Source: Paenibacillus sp. BIC5C1 (lineage in GTDB: Bacteria > Bacillota > Bacilli > Paenibacillales > Paenibacillaceae). From it: DNA of 64,000 nucleotides. The notes under the pieces were generated by a model that was not told the DNA's origin, made no database searches, and saw only the letters and a list, made by a program, of their open reading frames with translations. The stretch is from assembly GCF_032399705.1 (NCBI RefSeq), contig NZ_CP135922.1, positions 1,054,001-1,118,000 of the forward strand, read 5' to 3'. Numbering within the stretch: the stretch's first letter is position 1; each line of letters opens with the position of its first letter. Both the position numbers and the translations under genes were made by a program. Shown here in pieces: positions 56,498 to 64,000 of the stretch.

Positions 56498-58366
56498 ATG
56501 GGGTTTACTGAAAAATTAAACAGTTTCTTTATTCTACAAGGAGCATTGTACATTGTTGTAGACGATAATAAAGTATTAACGCCAGAGTTTGTCTCAAAGG
56601 AGCAAGCAGTTTCCAACAGGCGTGTAATTTACTATGATGATCCAATAGAATTACGTTTCATATATGAGAAAGATTTTAGGCATTACCCAATAGAAAAACG
56701 TAATACACTTCTTATCATCATCCAGTCAGCCCAGTTCACTCAATTACCTTATGATATTTTTGATGAAGGACATCGTGTTGATATAAATCTTGAGAAACTC
56801 TTTCCCTTATTTGACAGTGTAGCGATATCTCGCTGTTCCTCGAATTTTTATAAGAATTTTTACAATTTCCATAATAGTGCGGTGAAAAAACTAAATTATA
56901 AAGAAACTCTAATATTTATTTTAGAGCAACTATTAGGGGATTCATTAGAAAATTTACATTGTGAAATTGCTATTCTAAAAGCGATTATCCAATATTATAA
57001 CGAACATAGTGAAGATATACCTAGTGTCATATTAGATACATTTAATGATCATATGATAAAGCGAAATATCATTATTGATCAAATTATTTTTGATTCGTTT
57101 TACTCAAAGAAAAAATTTAGAGATGTTTTGAATACTAATTGGAGGAATTATGTCCTTCAGAAAGAAAAAGCAATGGCACCTTCTGGATTACATTTTTTTG
57201 ATGATCCAGATGTTCAGAGAATGATCCATGAATGTATAGATCCAATTGAGACAGCACATAGTTCACAGCTTAAAAATTGGATGAATAGCAGGCTTGTTAA
57301 AGAAAAGTCCATGTTATTTAATTTCGATATACGAAATTCAGTATATGAATCTTTTGGTTATAAAGAATGGGGAGAGCTTGCATCTCAAATTGGAAAGCTT
57401 AAAGCCCAAATTTTTAAAGGCCCTAGTTATTCAGATGAAATACAAGATTTATTTAATTCTGCTTACAATCATTTTGAACAATGGATGCGAAAGGATTATG
57501 TATCAATAGCAACACTCCCGGACTTACCTAAACCTAAAATTTTGCATCATATCCCAAGTTACTTAAGCAAGCAATCTCAAGACAAAGTAGCCCTCATCGT
57601 TATGGATGGTATGAGTTACACACAATGGCAGCTTGTCAGAGAAAATTTAAGTCAAGATGATTGGGGATTTGAAGAATCTCCTATTTTTTCTTGGGTACCA
57701 AGCATAACAAGTGTTGCAAGACAATCTATTTTCTCGGGAAAAGTTCCTCGGGAGTTTGCTAATTCTATTGATACAACAAATAAAGAAGAGTTTTTTTGGA
57801 CAGAGTTCTGGGAAAGCCAAGGGTTACATAAGAGAAATATTGCTTATCAACGATCTCTGGGATTACAGTCATTTGACGAAGTAAGCTTTAATTTTGAAAT
57901 TTCCCCTTTTGTTACAGTATACGGTGCAGTAATTGATGTAATTGATGAATTTATGCATGGAGCTAAGCAAGGGAATATTACTGTTAATTCAGAATTAGTG
58001 AACTGGTTAGAAACAAATTATTTACGTCGATTAATAAAAAGGTTATCTGAACAGGGCTTTGAAATATATTTAACAGCAGATCATGGAAATATTGAGTGCG
58101 TTGGTAGAGGAAGGATCAATCAAGGAGTAACCGTAGAATCTGCTGCTCAACGATTAAGGATATATAAATCTGAAAATATTCGCATTCAAACTTCGTTTGA
58201 ACATAAAGATACACTGATTTGGGATAATCCAAACCTACCTGATAATTATTTTGTGTTATTGGCAGAAAATAACCGTGCATTTGTACCGAAAAGTGATAGA
58301 ATTGTTACTCATGGTGGCATTCATCTTGAAGAAATGATTGTTCCATTTGTAAAGTTATTTCGATAA
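56498..58366 (+). CDS. pglZ: BREX protein PglZ (alkaline phosphatase-like)
   Basis: A 622-residue protein with the PglZ domain in its second half, of the alkaline phosphatase superfamily. The metal-site motifs are visible: IVMDGMSYTQW with Asp370, TADHGN with Asp528 and His529, and THGGIHLEEMIVPFVKL near the C-terminus. The N-terminal half is helical. PglZ is the gene shared by all BREX types and probably acts as a nuclease or phosphodiesterase. ATG 56498 is used because GGGAGG stands 8 bases before it; a GTG at 56489 falls inside that site. Confidence 0.92.
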   Translation: MGFTEKLNSFFILQGALYIVVDDNKVLTPEFVSKEQAVSNRRVIYYDDPIELRFIYEKDFRHYPIEKRNTLLIIIQSAQFTQLPYDIFDEGHRVDINLEKLFPLFDSVAISRCSSNFYKNFYNFHNSAVKKLNYKETLIFILEQLLGDSLENLHCEIAILKAIIQYYNEHSEDIPSVILDTFNDHMIKRNIIIDQIIFDSFYSKKKFRDVLNTNWRNYVLQKEKAMAPSGLHFFDDPDVQRMIHECIDPIETAHSSQLKNWMNSRLVKEKSMLFNFDIRNSVYESFGYKEWGELASQIGKLKAQIFKGPSYSDEIQDLFNSAYNHFEQWMRKDYVSIATLPDLPKPKILHHIPSYLSKQSQDKVALIVMDGMSYTQWQLVRENLSQDDWGFEESPIFSWVPSITSVARQSIFSGKVPREFANSIDTTNKEEFFWTEFWESQGLHKRNIAYQRSLGLQSFDEVSFNFEISPFVTVYGAVIDVIDEFMHGAKQGNITVNSELVNWLETNYLRRLIKRLSEQGFEIYLTADHGNIECVGRGRINQGVTVESAAQRLRIYKSENIRIQTSFEHKDTLIWDNPNLPDNYFVLLAENNRAFVPKSDRIVTHGGIHLEEMIVPFVKLFR

Positions 58367-58381
58367 AGTAGGTGCAATATT

Positions 58382-59107
58382 ATGAAATCTGTTGGGTTTG
58401 ATCAAAAGATAAAACTTCTTAATTTAGATCTTATAGTAAAAAAAATTCAGATTAATGATGGGGAAAATATATATTCCAATTTAGACAAATCTCTTAGAGA
58501 CGACATTAAAGGCAATATATCACGAAGAAAAGTAATGACTCTGTTAATGAAAATTTGGGGTTTTAGTGATTATCGTATAGAAGGTCTAAGAGAACTGATT
58601 GTTGAGAAGCTTCCTTTTTTAACAAAATATGAACAAATATGTGCACATTATTGTATGTCGTGTCTAGCATATCCGTTTTTTGCGGAGCAAATGATGATAG
58701 TTTACAAGAATCTTAAACTATCTGATATAGTTCATAGCAAATTAATCATGAAAGAAATGAAAAATATTTATGGAGACCGAAGAAGGGTGGAGGTGGCAGC
58801 TGGAGCTGTTTTTTCCTCAGCAAAAGATTGGGGAATTATTAACATGCCGAAATCAGGATCGTACAAATCATTCAGTAAACAATTTCTTATCTCTAATCCA
58901 ATCATCAAATATTTAATCATTGAAACTTATATGCAAATTCATGAAACAAGTTCAGTATCTTTAGAAAGTATAAATAATAGTGCGATCTTCTATCCGTTCG
59001 ATTATGATATAAGCATAGGGGATATCCGACATTCACGTTTCACAATAGTTCGTAATATACGTGATATATTGATAGAAAGAAACAGCAGAATCCCTTACTC
59101 CATTTGA
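58382..59107 (+). CDS. brxA: BREX protein BrxA (DUF1819)
   Basis: A 241-residue helical protein of the BrxA/DUF1819 family, a small DNA-binding partner in BREX. VGAGAVFSSAKDWGII-like central sequence (VAAGAVFSSAKDWGIINM) and the late HSRFTIVRNIRDILIER match the family. It closes the operon 15 bases after pglZ. In type 3 BREX it is the last gene, as here. The terminator overlaps its final codons. Confidence 0.88.
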   Translation: MKSVGFDQKIKLLNLDLIVKKIQINDGENIYSNLDKSLRDDIKGNISRRKVMTLLMKIWGFSDYRIEGLRELIVEKLPFLTKYEQICAHYCMSCLAYPFFAEQMMIVYKNLKLSDIVHSKLIMKEMKNIYGDRRRVEVAAGAVFSSAKDWGIINMPKSGSYKSFSKQFLISNPIIKYLIIETYMQIHETSSVSLESINNSAIFYPFDYDISIGDIRHSRFTIVRNIRDILIERNSRIPYSI

Positions 59108-59770
59108 GTAAGGGATTTTTTTTGGGGCAATGAAGTGAAGATTAGTGAGATTGTTAAATTGCTCCAGACAACCCTTCCATTCACGCACTAACGCTTGTAC
59201 CTCACGAGAAGCAGGAGACAGATCCTGATTCTTCGCCAACTCCCTAAATACCTGCTCCATGTTGACCGAGAACTGCTGGTAAGCTTGTTCTTGCTCTTCC
59301 GCAGACAGTTGTTTCACATTGGCTTCAAATTCCTGATATTTCTTGGTATCTCCATATACAAACTTCGCCTCAGATCCATATTGTTCTTGAATGGACAGAA
59401 TGGAAGAGTCGTCAAACAGATGAAGATGAGAGATATCCGTTCCATCTACATACTCGTCCAACTGGTCGATGATGGTTTCAAGCTTTTGTTTGCGTTGAAC
59501 GAGTGTACTGCGATGCTCTCTTAGGATATCTTTCTGTTCTTCTTTCGAAAGTTGCATCATGGCTGCAATGTCTTTCAATGAGAAATTCATTTCTTTGAAC
59601 AGAAGAATCATCTGCAGATTCCCCAGTGCCTCTTGATCGTAATACCGATAGCCATTGTCCTCGACTTTGCTCGGTTTCAACAGATCCGTTTTATCGTAAT
59701 AATGTAATGCGCGTTTGGTGATGCCTGTAATCTGAATGATATCTTTAACGGTGAAATAGGGTGTCTTCAT
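59033..59770 (-). CDS. MerR family regulator with TipAS domain, C-terminus replaced
   Basis: A 245-residue regulator. TVKDIIQITGITKRALHYYD is the MerR helix-turn-helix, followed by a dimer helix and a TipAS-like drug-sensing domain (YGSEAKFVYGDTKKYQEFEA). The family's usual end, with a conserved H-F-Y-x-C block after the Trp, is missing: after WKGCLEQFNNLTNLHF the sequence becomes IAPKKIPYSNGVRDSAV, which is the reverse strand of the terminator and end of brxA. The gene therefore looks cut by insertion of the BREX island. ATG 59770 lies inside the end of the upstream DUF2268 gene, suggesting coupled translation. Confidence 0.8.
   Translation of the reverse strand: MKTPYFTVKDIIQITGITKRALHYYDKTDLLKPSKVEDNGYRYYDQEALGNLQMILLFKEMNFSLKDIAAMMQLSKEEQKDILREHRSTLVQRKQKLETIIDQLDEYVDGTDISHLHLFDDSSILSIQEQYGSEAKFVYGDTKKYQEFEANVKQLSAEEQEQAYQQFSVNMEQVFRELAKNQDLSPASREVQALVREWKGCLEQFNNLTNLHFIAPKKIPYSNGVRDSAVSFYQYITYITNYCET
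59089..59123 (+). terminator. Terminator at the end of the BREX operon
   Basis: AATCCCTTACTC pairs perfectly over 12 bp with GAGTAAGGGATT around CATTT and runs into nine T residues. The stem includes the last codons and stop of brxA and the region read by the truncated MerR gene on the other strand. Confidence 0.93.
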
Positions 59771-60674
59771 TCGAAAAGTCCTTTGTTTCAGCAAGGATAA
59801 CACTTGCCGGAGTGATGGTTGCTTCGGTAATCGGTGTACCTGTTTTCTTCAGATAATACTGGATTAGGTGATAACCGCATGCATAACCAGCCGCATAGGG
59901 CATACCTACGGGCGTGAAATTTTGCAGTGTGGCAAGTTCATCACCGTATAGATAGGGATTAATCTGGTCAAAACCGGTGACATGCAACTGGTCTTTCATC
60001 TTCGGTTTGATAACGTTGTTCAAAGTCTCCATATCTGTTTTGGCTACCCAGGGGCCTAGCAACTCTTCTCCATACAGGGATGTCGCAAAACTCTCGGCCA
60101 GCCCCTCGCTAACAACCATCTCGCCAAGCTTAATCTGTGGATTCCACTGGATATATTGATATCTCACGTTATGATTGCATTCATGTGCCAACACGGATTG
60201 CATACGAGGTAGAGTATACCCATTGGGGATCAGGTTCGCAATAATGTAACCCGGGATTCCACCATCTCCGCTGATACCTTCGTTCATGGTGAGTGAAGGG
60301 CTGTTCTTATCGCCTAATAAAATCGTGTATAGATATTCGGAGACCGACGGCTCAATTCCATGATCTGTAAACTTTGATAGACTCGCACAAACAGCTTCAT
60401 GACACTGTTGCCAAAATGCTTCAGACGAAATCGCTGCTAACGATTCGTTAATTTCAGGTGTAATATCTGCTGGAGCGATATTCATAAAGTTATTCATCAT
60501 GATCACATCGAAGCCGTGAGGCTCTTGAGATCGAAACGGGATTTGTTGAATGTTCCATTTGTTCATGAATGGACTCATCATGTGCTCGCGGTATAACTCC
60601 AATTTTTCATCAGGTGCAGCCTGGATGATCTCTTTATAGATTTTATCTGAGCGTAACGCGGTAATCTTCATCAT
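59745..60674 (-). CDS. DUF2268 domain protein, putative zinc protease
   Basis: A 309-residue protein of the DUF2268 family. The metal-binding motif is HECNH (in VLAHECNHNVRYQY) with a further Glu in SEGLAESFAT, the usual pattern of HExxH-type peptidases with a third ligand downstream. Substrate unknown. AAAGGAGAG lies before two tandem ATGs (60674 and 60671). It overlaps the MerR gene by 26 bases and is likely cotranscribed with it and controlled by it. Confidence 0.82.
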   Translation of the reverse strand: MMKITALRSDKIYKEIIQAAPDEKLELYREHMMSPFMNKWNIQQIPFRSQEPHGFDVIMMNNFMNIAPADITPEINESLAAISSEAFWQQCHEAVCASLSKFTDHGIEPSVSEYLYTILLGDKNSPSLTMNEGISGDGGIPGYIIANLIPNGYTLPRMQSVLAHECNHNVRYQYIQWNPQIKLGEMVVSEGLAESFATSLYGEELLGPWVAKTDMETLNNVIKPKMKDQLHVTGFDQINPYLYGDELATLQNFTPVGMPYAAGYACGYHLIQYYLKKTGTPITEATITPASVILAETKDFSNEDTLFHR

Positions 60675-60870
60675 TAATCTCTCCTTTAGGTGAACTTGAG
60701 CCCATTATCAAGTATGACCTTACGTAACAGTCAAGGAGGAATTTGCGATACGTATAAGTGCATTAATCGATCCGATTCTAAGATAAGTTGTAAAAAAATT
60801 TGGCTGCAATCCAGATATCTATGGAGAACACAACCAAAATTTTTGAACGTTTATAATCGCCTCACACACG

Positions 60871-61335
60871 TTATCCACGTCTCATTAATCCCCACAACAC
60901 ATATATGAACAATGCAGCCAATAGAAACGCAGGTACGATAATGGGTTGTACCAGGTTGCCAATGGACATTGACGTCACTTGTGAACCAACCAAACTGAAC
61001 GAACCAATCCCAACAAACAAAGCGACATTCCATAAGGCAAAAGGGAGTAATCTTCTTACTTTACTTCGATACCGCGTAATCATGATGATCATCACCAGTA
61101 TGAAAAGGACCAGAAACAGCGATTCAGTGATTGACGTCCATCTTCCCAGTTGACTCATTGACTCGATCGCTTGGTCGCTTATGGAACCACCGGAAGTCCA
61201 CTGTTGTGATTGAGCTATCCGATCCAATTCCAAGGAAACATAAATGCCATAAAATAAAATCATTAGTACGAGATACATAAGCATGGCTACGTTTATACGA
61301 CGTTTATCTGGTTCTTTGTTTAAAATAAAGTTCAT
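60871..61335 (-). CDS. Four-helix membrane protein, unknown
   Basis: A 154-residue protein with about four membrane segments (residues ~17-36, 73-91, 98-118 and 127-149) and no charged domain. AGAGGTGA precedes ATG 61335. I do not recognise a family. It lies 196 bases upstream of the DUF2268 gene on the same strand. Confidence 0.72.
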   Translation of the reverse strand: MNFILNKEPDKRRINVAMLMYLVLMILFYGIYVSLELDRIAQSQQWTSGGSISDQAIESMSQLGRWTSITESLFLVLFILVMIIMITRYRSKVRRLLPFALWNVALFVGIGSFSLVGSQVTSMSIGNLVQPIIVPAFLLAALFIYVLWGLMRRG

Positions 61336-61470
61336 AGATTCACCTCTTAACCTGAATAATGGGTTATCACATGAAAACAACATTGAAACCGATCCGACAC
61401 CAAAAATGGATATCTTTGTAGTATAATCCATTTGGTTCTGGATCGAAACCATGCACGAAGGAGGAGTGCT

Positions 61471-62211
61471 ATGAAAAAGAAAATGTTCTTTTTGCTACTA
61501 GTTATAGTACTCGTTACTTCAGCGGTAATTATGATATGGTTTTCTGGGTTAGAACCTCCCGCATATCAGGTGGAAAATGATAACGATACCAACTTTTCAG
61601 GCTTGTATAACAAGGCATCATCATTACCCAATATCATTGAAATCATAAATGAAGAAGCAGCCCTACAATTACCTCTTAACGACGTCCCAGAGTATAAGCG
61701 CTACCTGATGAACGAACCGGACTTCCAAACTGAAATAGATCGTACACAATTGGAGGTATTGGAGGTGCCTTCTTCGGAAACATATACGATGCTAAAGTAT
61801 AGCTGTGGAAACAAAGCTTGCTATACCCTTTTCGTGAAGACTGATGATGTAGGGACTCATAGCTTGCCGATGCCTGAGGGCATTTTACAAGATTATAAAC
61901 TTTCCTCTGACTATTAGCAGGTGTTAATTCGATATGCTTATGATGAAGGCGGTCTGGTCAAGAGACAAATCCTTGTTGCCGTGGATCTCAAAAAATTAGA
62001 AATCATCCCATATGCATCAACTGAATTTGAACAAACATTCATGTTAAAACCGACCTGGCCCATCATCTCTTATGAATGGATAGACAATAACCATTTCACG
62101 ATTGAAACAGCGGCATTAAAAACAAGTGAATATAACGTACTTAAGGATTGGTTTGATTCCAATGATCATGAAACGAGGAAGGTAATAATTCAGTTAAATT
62201 CATTGGATTAA
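61471..62211 (+). pseudogene. Membrane-anchored protein gene with in-frame TAG stop
   Basis: From ATG 61471, with GAAGGAGGAG ahead, a signal-anchor (KKKMFFLLLVIVLVTSAVIM) and an extracellular domain are read for 148 codons to TAG at 61915-61917. The same frame then continues without shift (QVLIRYAYDEGGLVKRQILV) for another 98 codons to TAA at 62211. The content of both parts is similar in style, so this looks like one gene of about 246 codons stopped by a single base change or sequencing error, or read through. Function unknown. Confidence 0.65.
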
Positions 62212-62239
62212 TTTTTGTTAATCAGAAACAAATTCAAAA

Positions 62240-62851
62240 TTGAAATTAATCGGATCTTCTAAGGATGAACAAGTAAAACTTTATGCAGTTAAAGAAACGG
62301 AAGATGCAATTGAAAGAGTAACTCTAGATATAAATGGACGCACAAAAGATTTTTATTGGAGCATTTCTCATCATTCGGGAACGGAGCCGCAGTTATTTTA
62401 TACCGATCTTACCGGTGATGGTAAGGAAGAGGCTGTAATAATCATTCAGACTGGCCGAGGGGCAGGCTTGGATAACTATGAAATTCATGTCGTTAACTCC
62501 GATAACTTATCGAAAATAAAAGTACAGCGTTATGAGGATATTGTTGCTGAGCATATTGATTCGCGTGTATCTAAAAATGATAATGGTACATTAGCGATTA
62601 CAGTGAATTCACAAATGCAAGTAGATAACTTTAATTATGATTTTGATCCAGCACCAGACTACCATCAAGATGAGCTTTCTTTCGGCGGTGTAGTTATTTA
62701 TACATTGGATAATCACAAAATTAAATTAAGTCTTCCAGGCTCTATTGGTATATCTCCTACATATGTGTGTGACTTCAATATCACGTATAACTTCGATAAA
62801 GCCGACAATGAATTTATTGTTGAGCAGATTAAATTTAAACCTATTAAATAA
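62240..62851 (+). CDS. Secreted-type protein fragment with FG-GAP-like repeat
   Basis: A 203-residue frame that starts at TTG without a ribosome-binding site and without a signal peptide; a stop lies just upstream. QLFYTDLTGDGKEEAVIIIQ is a calcium-binding FG-GAP/VCBS-like motif found in Paenibacillus exported proteins. The head of the gene seems lost, so it is probably an N-terminally truncated relic of a lipoprotein or secreted protein. Confidence 0.55.
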   Translation: MKLIGSSKDEQVKLYAVKETEDAIERVTLDINGRTKDFYWSISHHSGTEPQLFYTDLTGDGKEEAVIIIQTGRGAGLDNYEIHVVNSDNLSKIKVQRYEDIVAEHIDSRVSKNDNGTLAITVNSQMQVDNFNYDFDPAPDYHQDELSFGGVVIYTLDNHKIKLSLPGSIGISPTYVCDFNITYNFDKADNEFIVEQIKFKPIK

Positions 62852-63014
62852 GGTAAAATGTCTTCAAAAAACGCTTAAAAACTTTCAATTCTACCCTACC
62901 TTTTCCGAAATGAAGCTGAGATAATGGGAGAGTAAACGGACATGAATCGTTCCCCGTATTGTTTATCATCTATGTCAACAAAATAAATGCTGCATATCCA
63001 TAGGAGGATTATCA

Positions 63015-64000
63015 ATGACTACACAACCACTGGAACTGATCCAATCCACTTCAGGCCAAGCGCTGCTTGCCCAAATGTATGGTCAGCAACAACTAGAAGA
63101 ACAGACAGCACGTTATACGAAGCTCATTGGATCATTCGAACAGTATTTTGGCGTACAAGAGGGCAGCAAATTGTTCAGCGCGGCTGGACGCAGCGAAATT
63201 GGCGGCAACCATACAGATCATAACCATGGCAAGGTGCTGGCCGGCAGTATTACGCTGGATACGATAGCGGTGGCTACGCCAACGACGGATTCCGTGATTA
63301 CCTTTTATTCAGAAGGCTATGACCAGAAATATGTAATCGATCTCACGGATCTGGCACCGAAGGCGGAAGACGACGGCACTACGGCTTTGATTCGTGGTAT
63401 GGCTGCGGGATTTGGGGAGTTTGGATACAAAGTAGGTGGATTCCATGCGTACATCTCCAGTAATGTGTTCTCGGCATCGGGTCTGAGTTCGTCGGCATCG
63501 TTCGAGATGTTGATTTGTACGATCTTGAACCATTTCTACAACGATGGATCGCTGGATGTGGTGGTCATGTCCAAGATTGGTCAGTATGCGGAGAACAACT
63601 ATTGGAACAAACCGTCAGGTCTGCTGGATCAGATGGCTTGTGCCTATGGAGGGCTAATTGCGATTGATTTTGAGAATCCGGCCGAGCCTGTAATTGAGCC
63701 TGTACAATGGGATTTTCAACAAAACGGTTACTCCTTGGTCATTGTGAATACAGGTGGAAATCACGCGGATCTGACGGAGGATTACGCTGCTGTACCTTAT
63801 GAGATGAGAGCGGTTGCTAAGGCGCTGGGCAGCGAATATGTCCGCGAAATTACAGCCGAGGTGATCTACGCCAATCTCAAGCAGGTACGTGAAGCTGCTG
63901 GAGATCGTGCGGTGCTGCGTGCGCTGCATTTCTTGGAGGAAAACAATCGGGTGGACGGTCAGGTACAGGCCTTGCGGGAAGGGCGTTTTGCTGATTTCCT
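63015..64000 (+). CDS. galK: Galactokinase (N-terminal part; runs off the window)
   Basis: The first 328 codons of a GHMP kinase that phosphorylates galactose at C1, the first step of the Leloir pathway. The galactokinase signature GRSEIGGNHTDHNHGKVLAG is at about residues 59-78, the ATP-binding SASGLSSSASFEM near 157-169, and the catalytic-region NKPSGLLDQMACAYGG near 202-217. It has the extended N-terminus (about 40 residues before the core) of the Firmicutes branch. AGGAGG is 8 bases before the ATG. The gene continues beyond base 64000, probably into a gal operon. It fits with the beta-galactosidase-type GH2 gene in the window. Confidence 0.93.
   Translation, partial: MTTQPLELIQSTSGQALLAQMYGQQQLEEQTARYTKLIGSFEQYFGVQEGSKLFSAAGRSEIGGNHTDHNHGKVLAGSITLDTIAVATPTTDSVITFYSEGYDQKYVIDLTDLAPKAEDDGTTALIRGMAAGFGEFGYKVGGFHAYISSNVFSASGLSSSASFEMLICTILNHFYNDGSLDVVVMSKIGQYAENNYWNKPSGLLDQMACAYGGLIAIDFENPAEPVIEPVQWDFQQNGYSLVIVNTGGNHADLTEDYAAVPYEMRAVAKALGSEYVREITAEVIYANLKQVREAAGDRAVLRALHFLEENNRVDGQVQALREGRFADF

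Noticed and set aside
61921..62211. A separate 96-codon gene
   Set aside because: It is in the same frame as the preceding gene, has no ribosome-binding site and follows directly after a single stop, so it is the second half of a split gene.
1..64000. CRISPR arrays, tRNA or rRNA genes
   Set aside because: I looked for regularly spaced direct repeats and for tRNA-like cloverleaf and conserved rRNA sequence and saw none; a tool such as tRNAscan-SE would be needed to exclude a tRNA fully.

Overview
The window looks like chromosomal DNA of a Paenibacillus or a close Bacillales relative. Signs of this are strong AGGAGG ribosome-binding sites, many secreted or cytosolic glycosidases, a LacI-type MalR with CcpA-like cre sites, a TelA/VWA operon, an RCC1/stalk-domain surface protein and orphan WXG100-type secretion genes. 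Species cannot be fixed from sequence alone. Most of the window has the mixed-GC codon use of a core genome. From about 38.4 kb to 59.1 kb the DNA is visibly richer in A+T in blocks (toxin/immunity locus, membrane gene, BREX genes) and carries insertion-sequence relics, so this part looks like an accessory defence island.

Layout. 1-5.1 kb: end of a butanediol-type dehydrogenase, a GNAT acetyltransferase, a divergent AraC regulator / GH127-GH146-type arabinofuranosidase pair, and an Uma2 nuclease-fold protein. 5.4-9.2 kb: a three-gene operon of a membrane coiled-coil protein, a membrane-anchored solute-binding/VWA protein and TelA. 9.2-12.8 kb: a YoaK-type membrane protein, a bicupin of the oxalate decarboxylase family, and a TetR regulator divergent from a short-chain dehydrogenase. 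12.9-28.6 kb: a maltodextrin/cyclodextrin locus with MalR, lipoprotein MdxE, permeases MdxF and MdxG, an MFS exporter, a secreted cyclodextrin glucanotransferase and a cytosolic cyclomaltodextrinase/neopullulanase. The logic is to make cyclodextrins outside, import them, and cut them inside; the ATPase is not in the window, so a shared MsmX-like one is presumably used. Set inside this locus is an unusual three-gene cassette: an esterase with a starch-binding-like tail, a BtrH-like acyltransferase fused to a carrier protein, and an AMP-forming ligase. 28.8-37.5 kb: a secreted protein, an epoxide hydrolase, a large GH2 enzyme, an RCC1-repeat protein, a DUF4362-type lipoprotein and a VOC protein.

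37.7-46.9 kb: a WXG100-headed toxin with a PD-(D/E)XK-like nuclease end and its immunity gene, a membrane protein, a PLD-DEAD-DUF3427 helicase with a membrane-protein neighbour, an XRE/HEPN pair, and a second WXG100 protein followed by a broken toxin gene. 46.9-49.4 kb: relics of an ISL3-family transposase, an endonuclease V gene and an IS256-family transposase. 49.4-59.1 kb: a type 3 BREX phage-defence operon (brxF, brxC, pglX, pglZ, brxA) that lacks the helicase gene brxHII normally found between pglX and pglZ. Its right edge runs into a MerR/TipAS regulator gene whose end has been replaced, which marks a likely insertion junction. 59.7-64 kb: a DUF2268 protein, two membrane-protein genes (one with an in-frame stop), a fragmentary secreted-type protein and the start of galactokinase.
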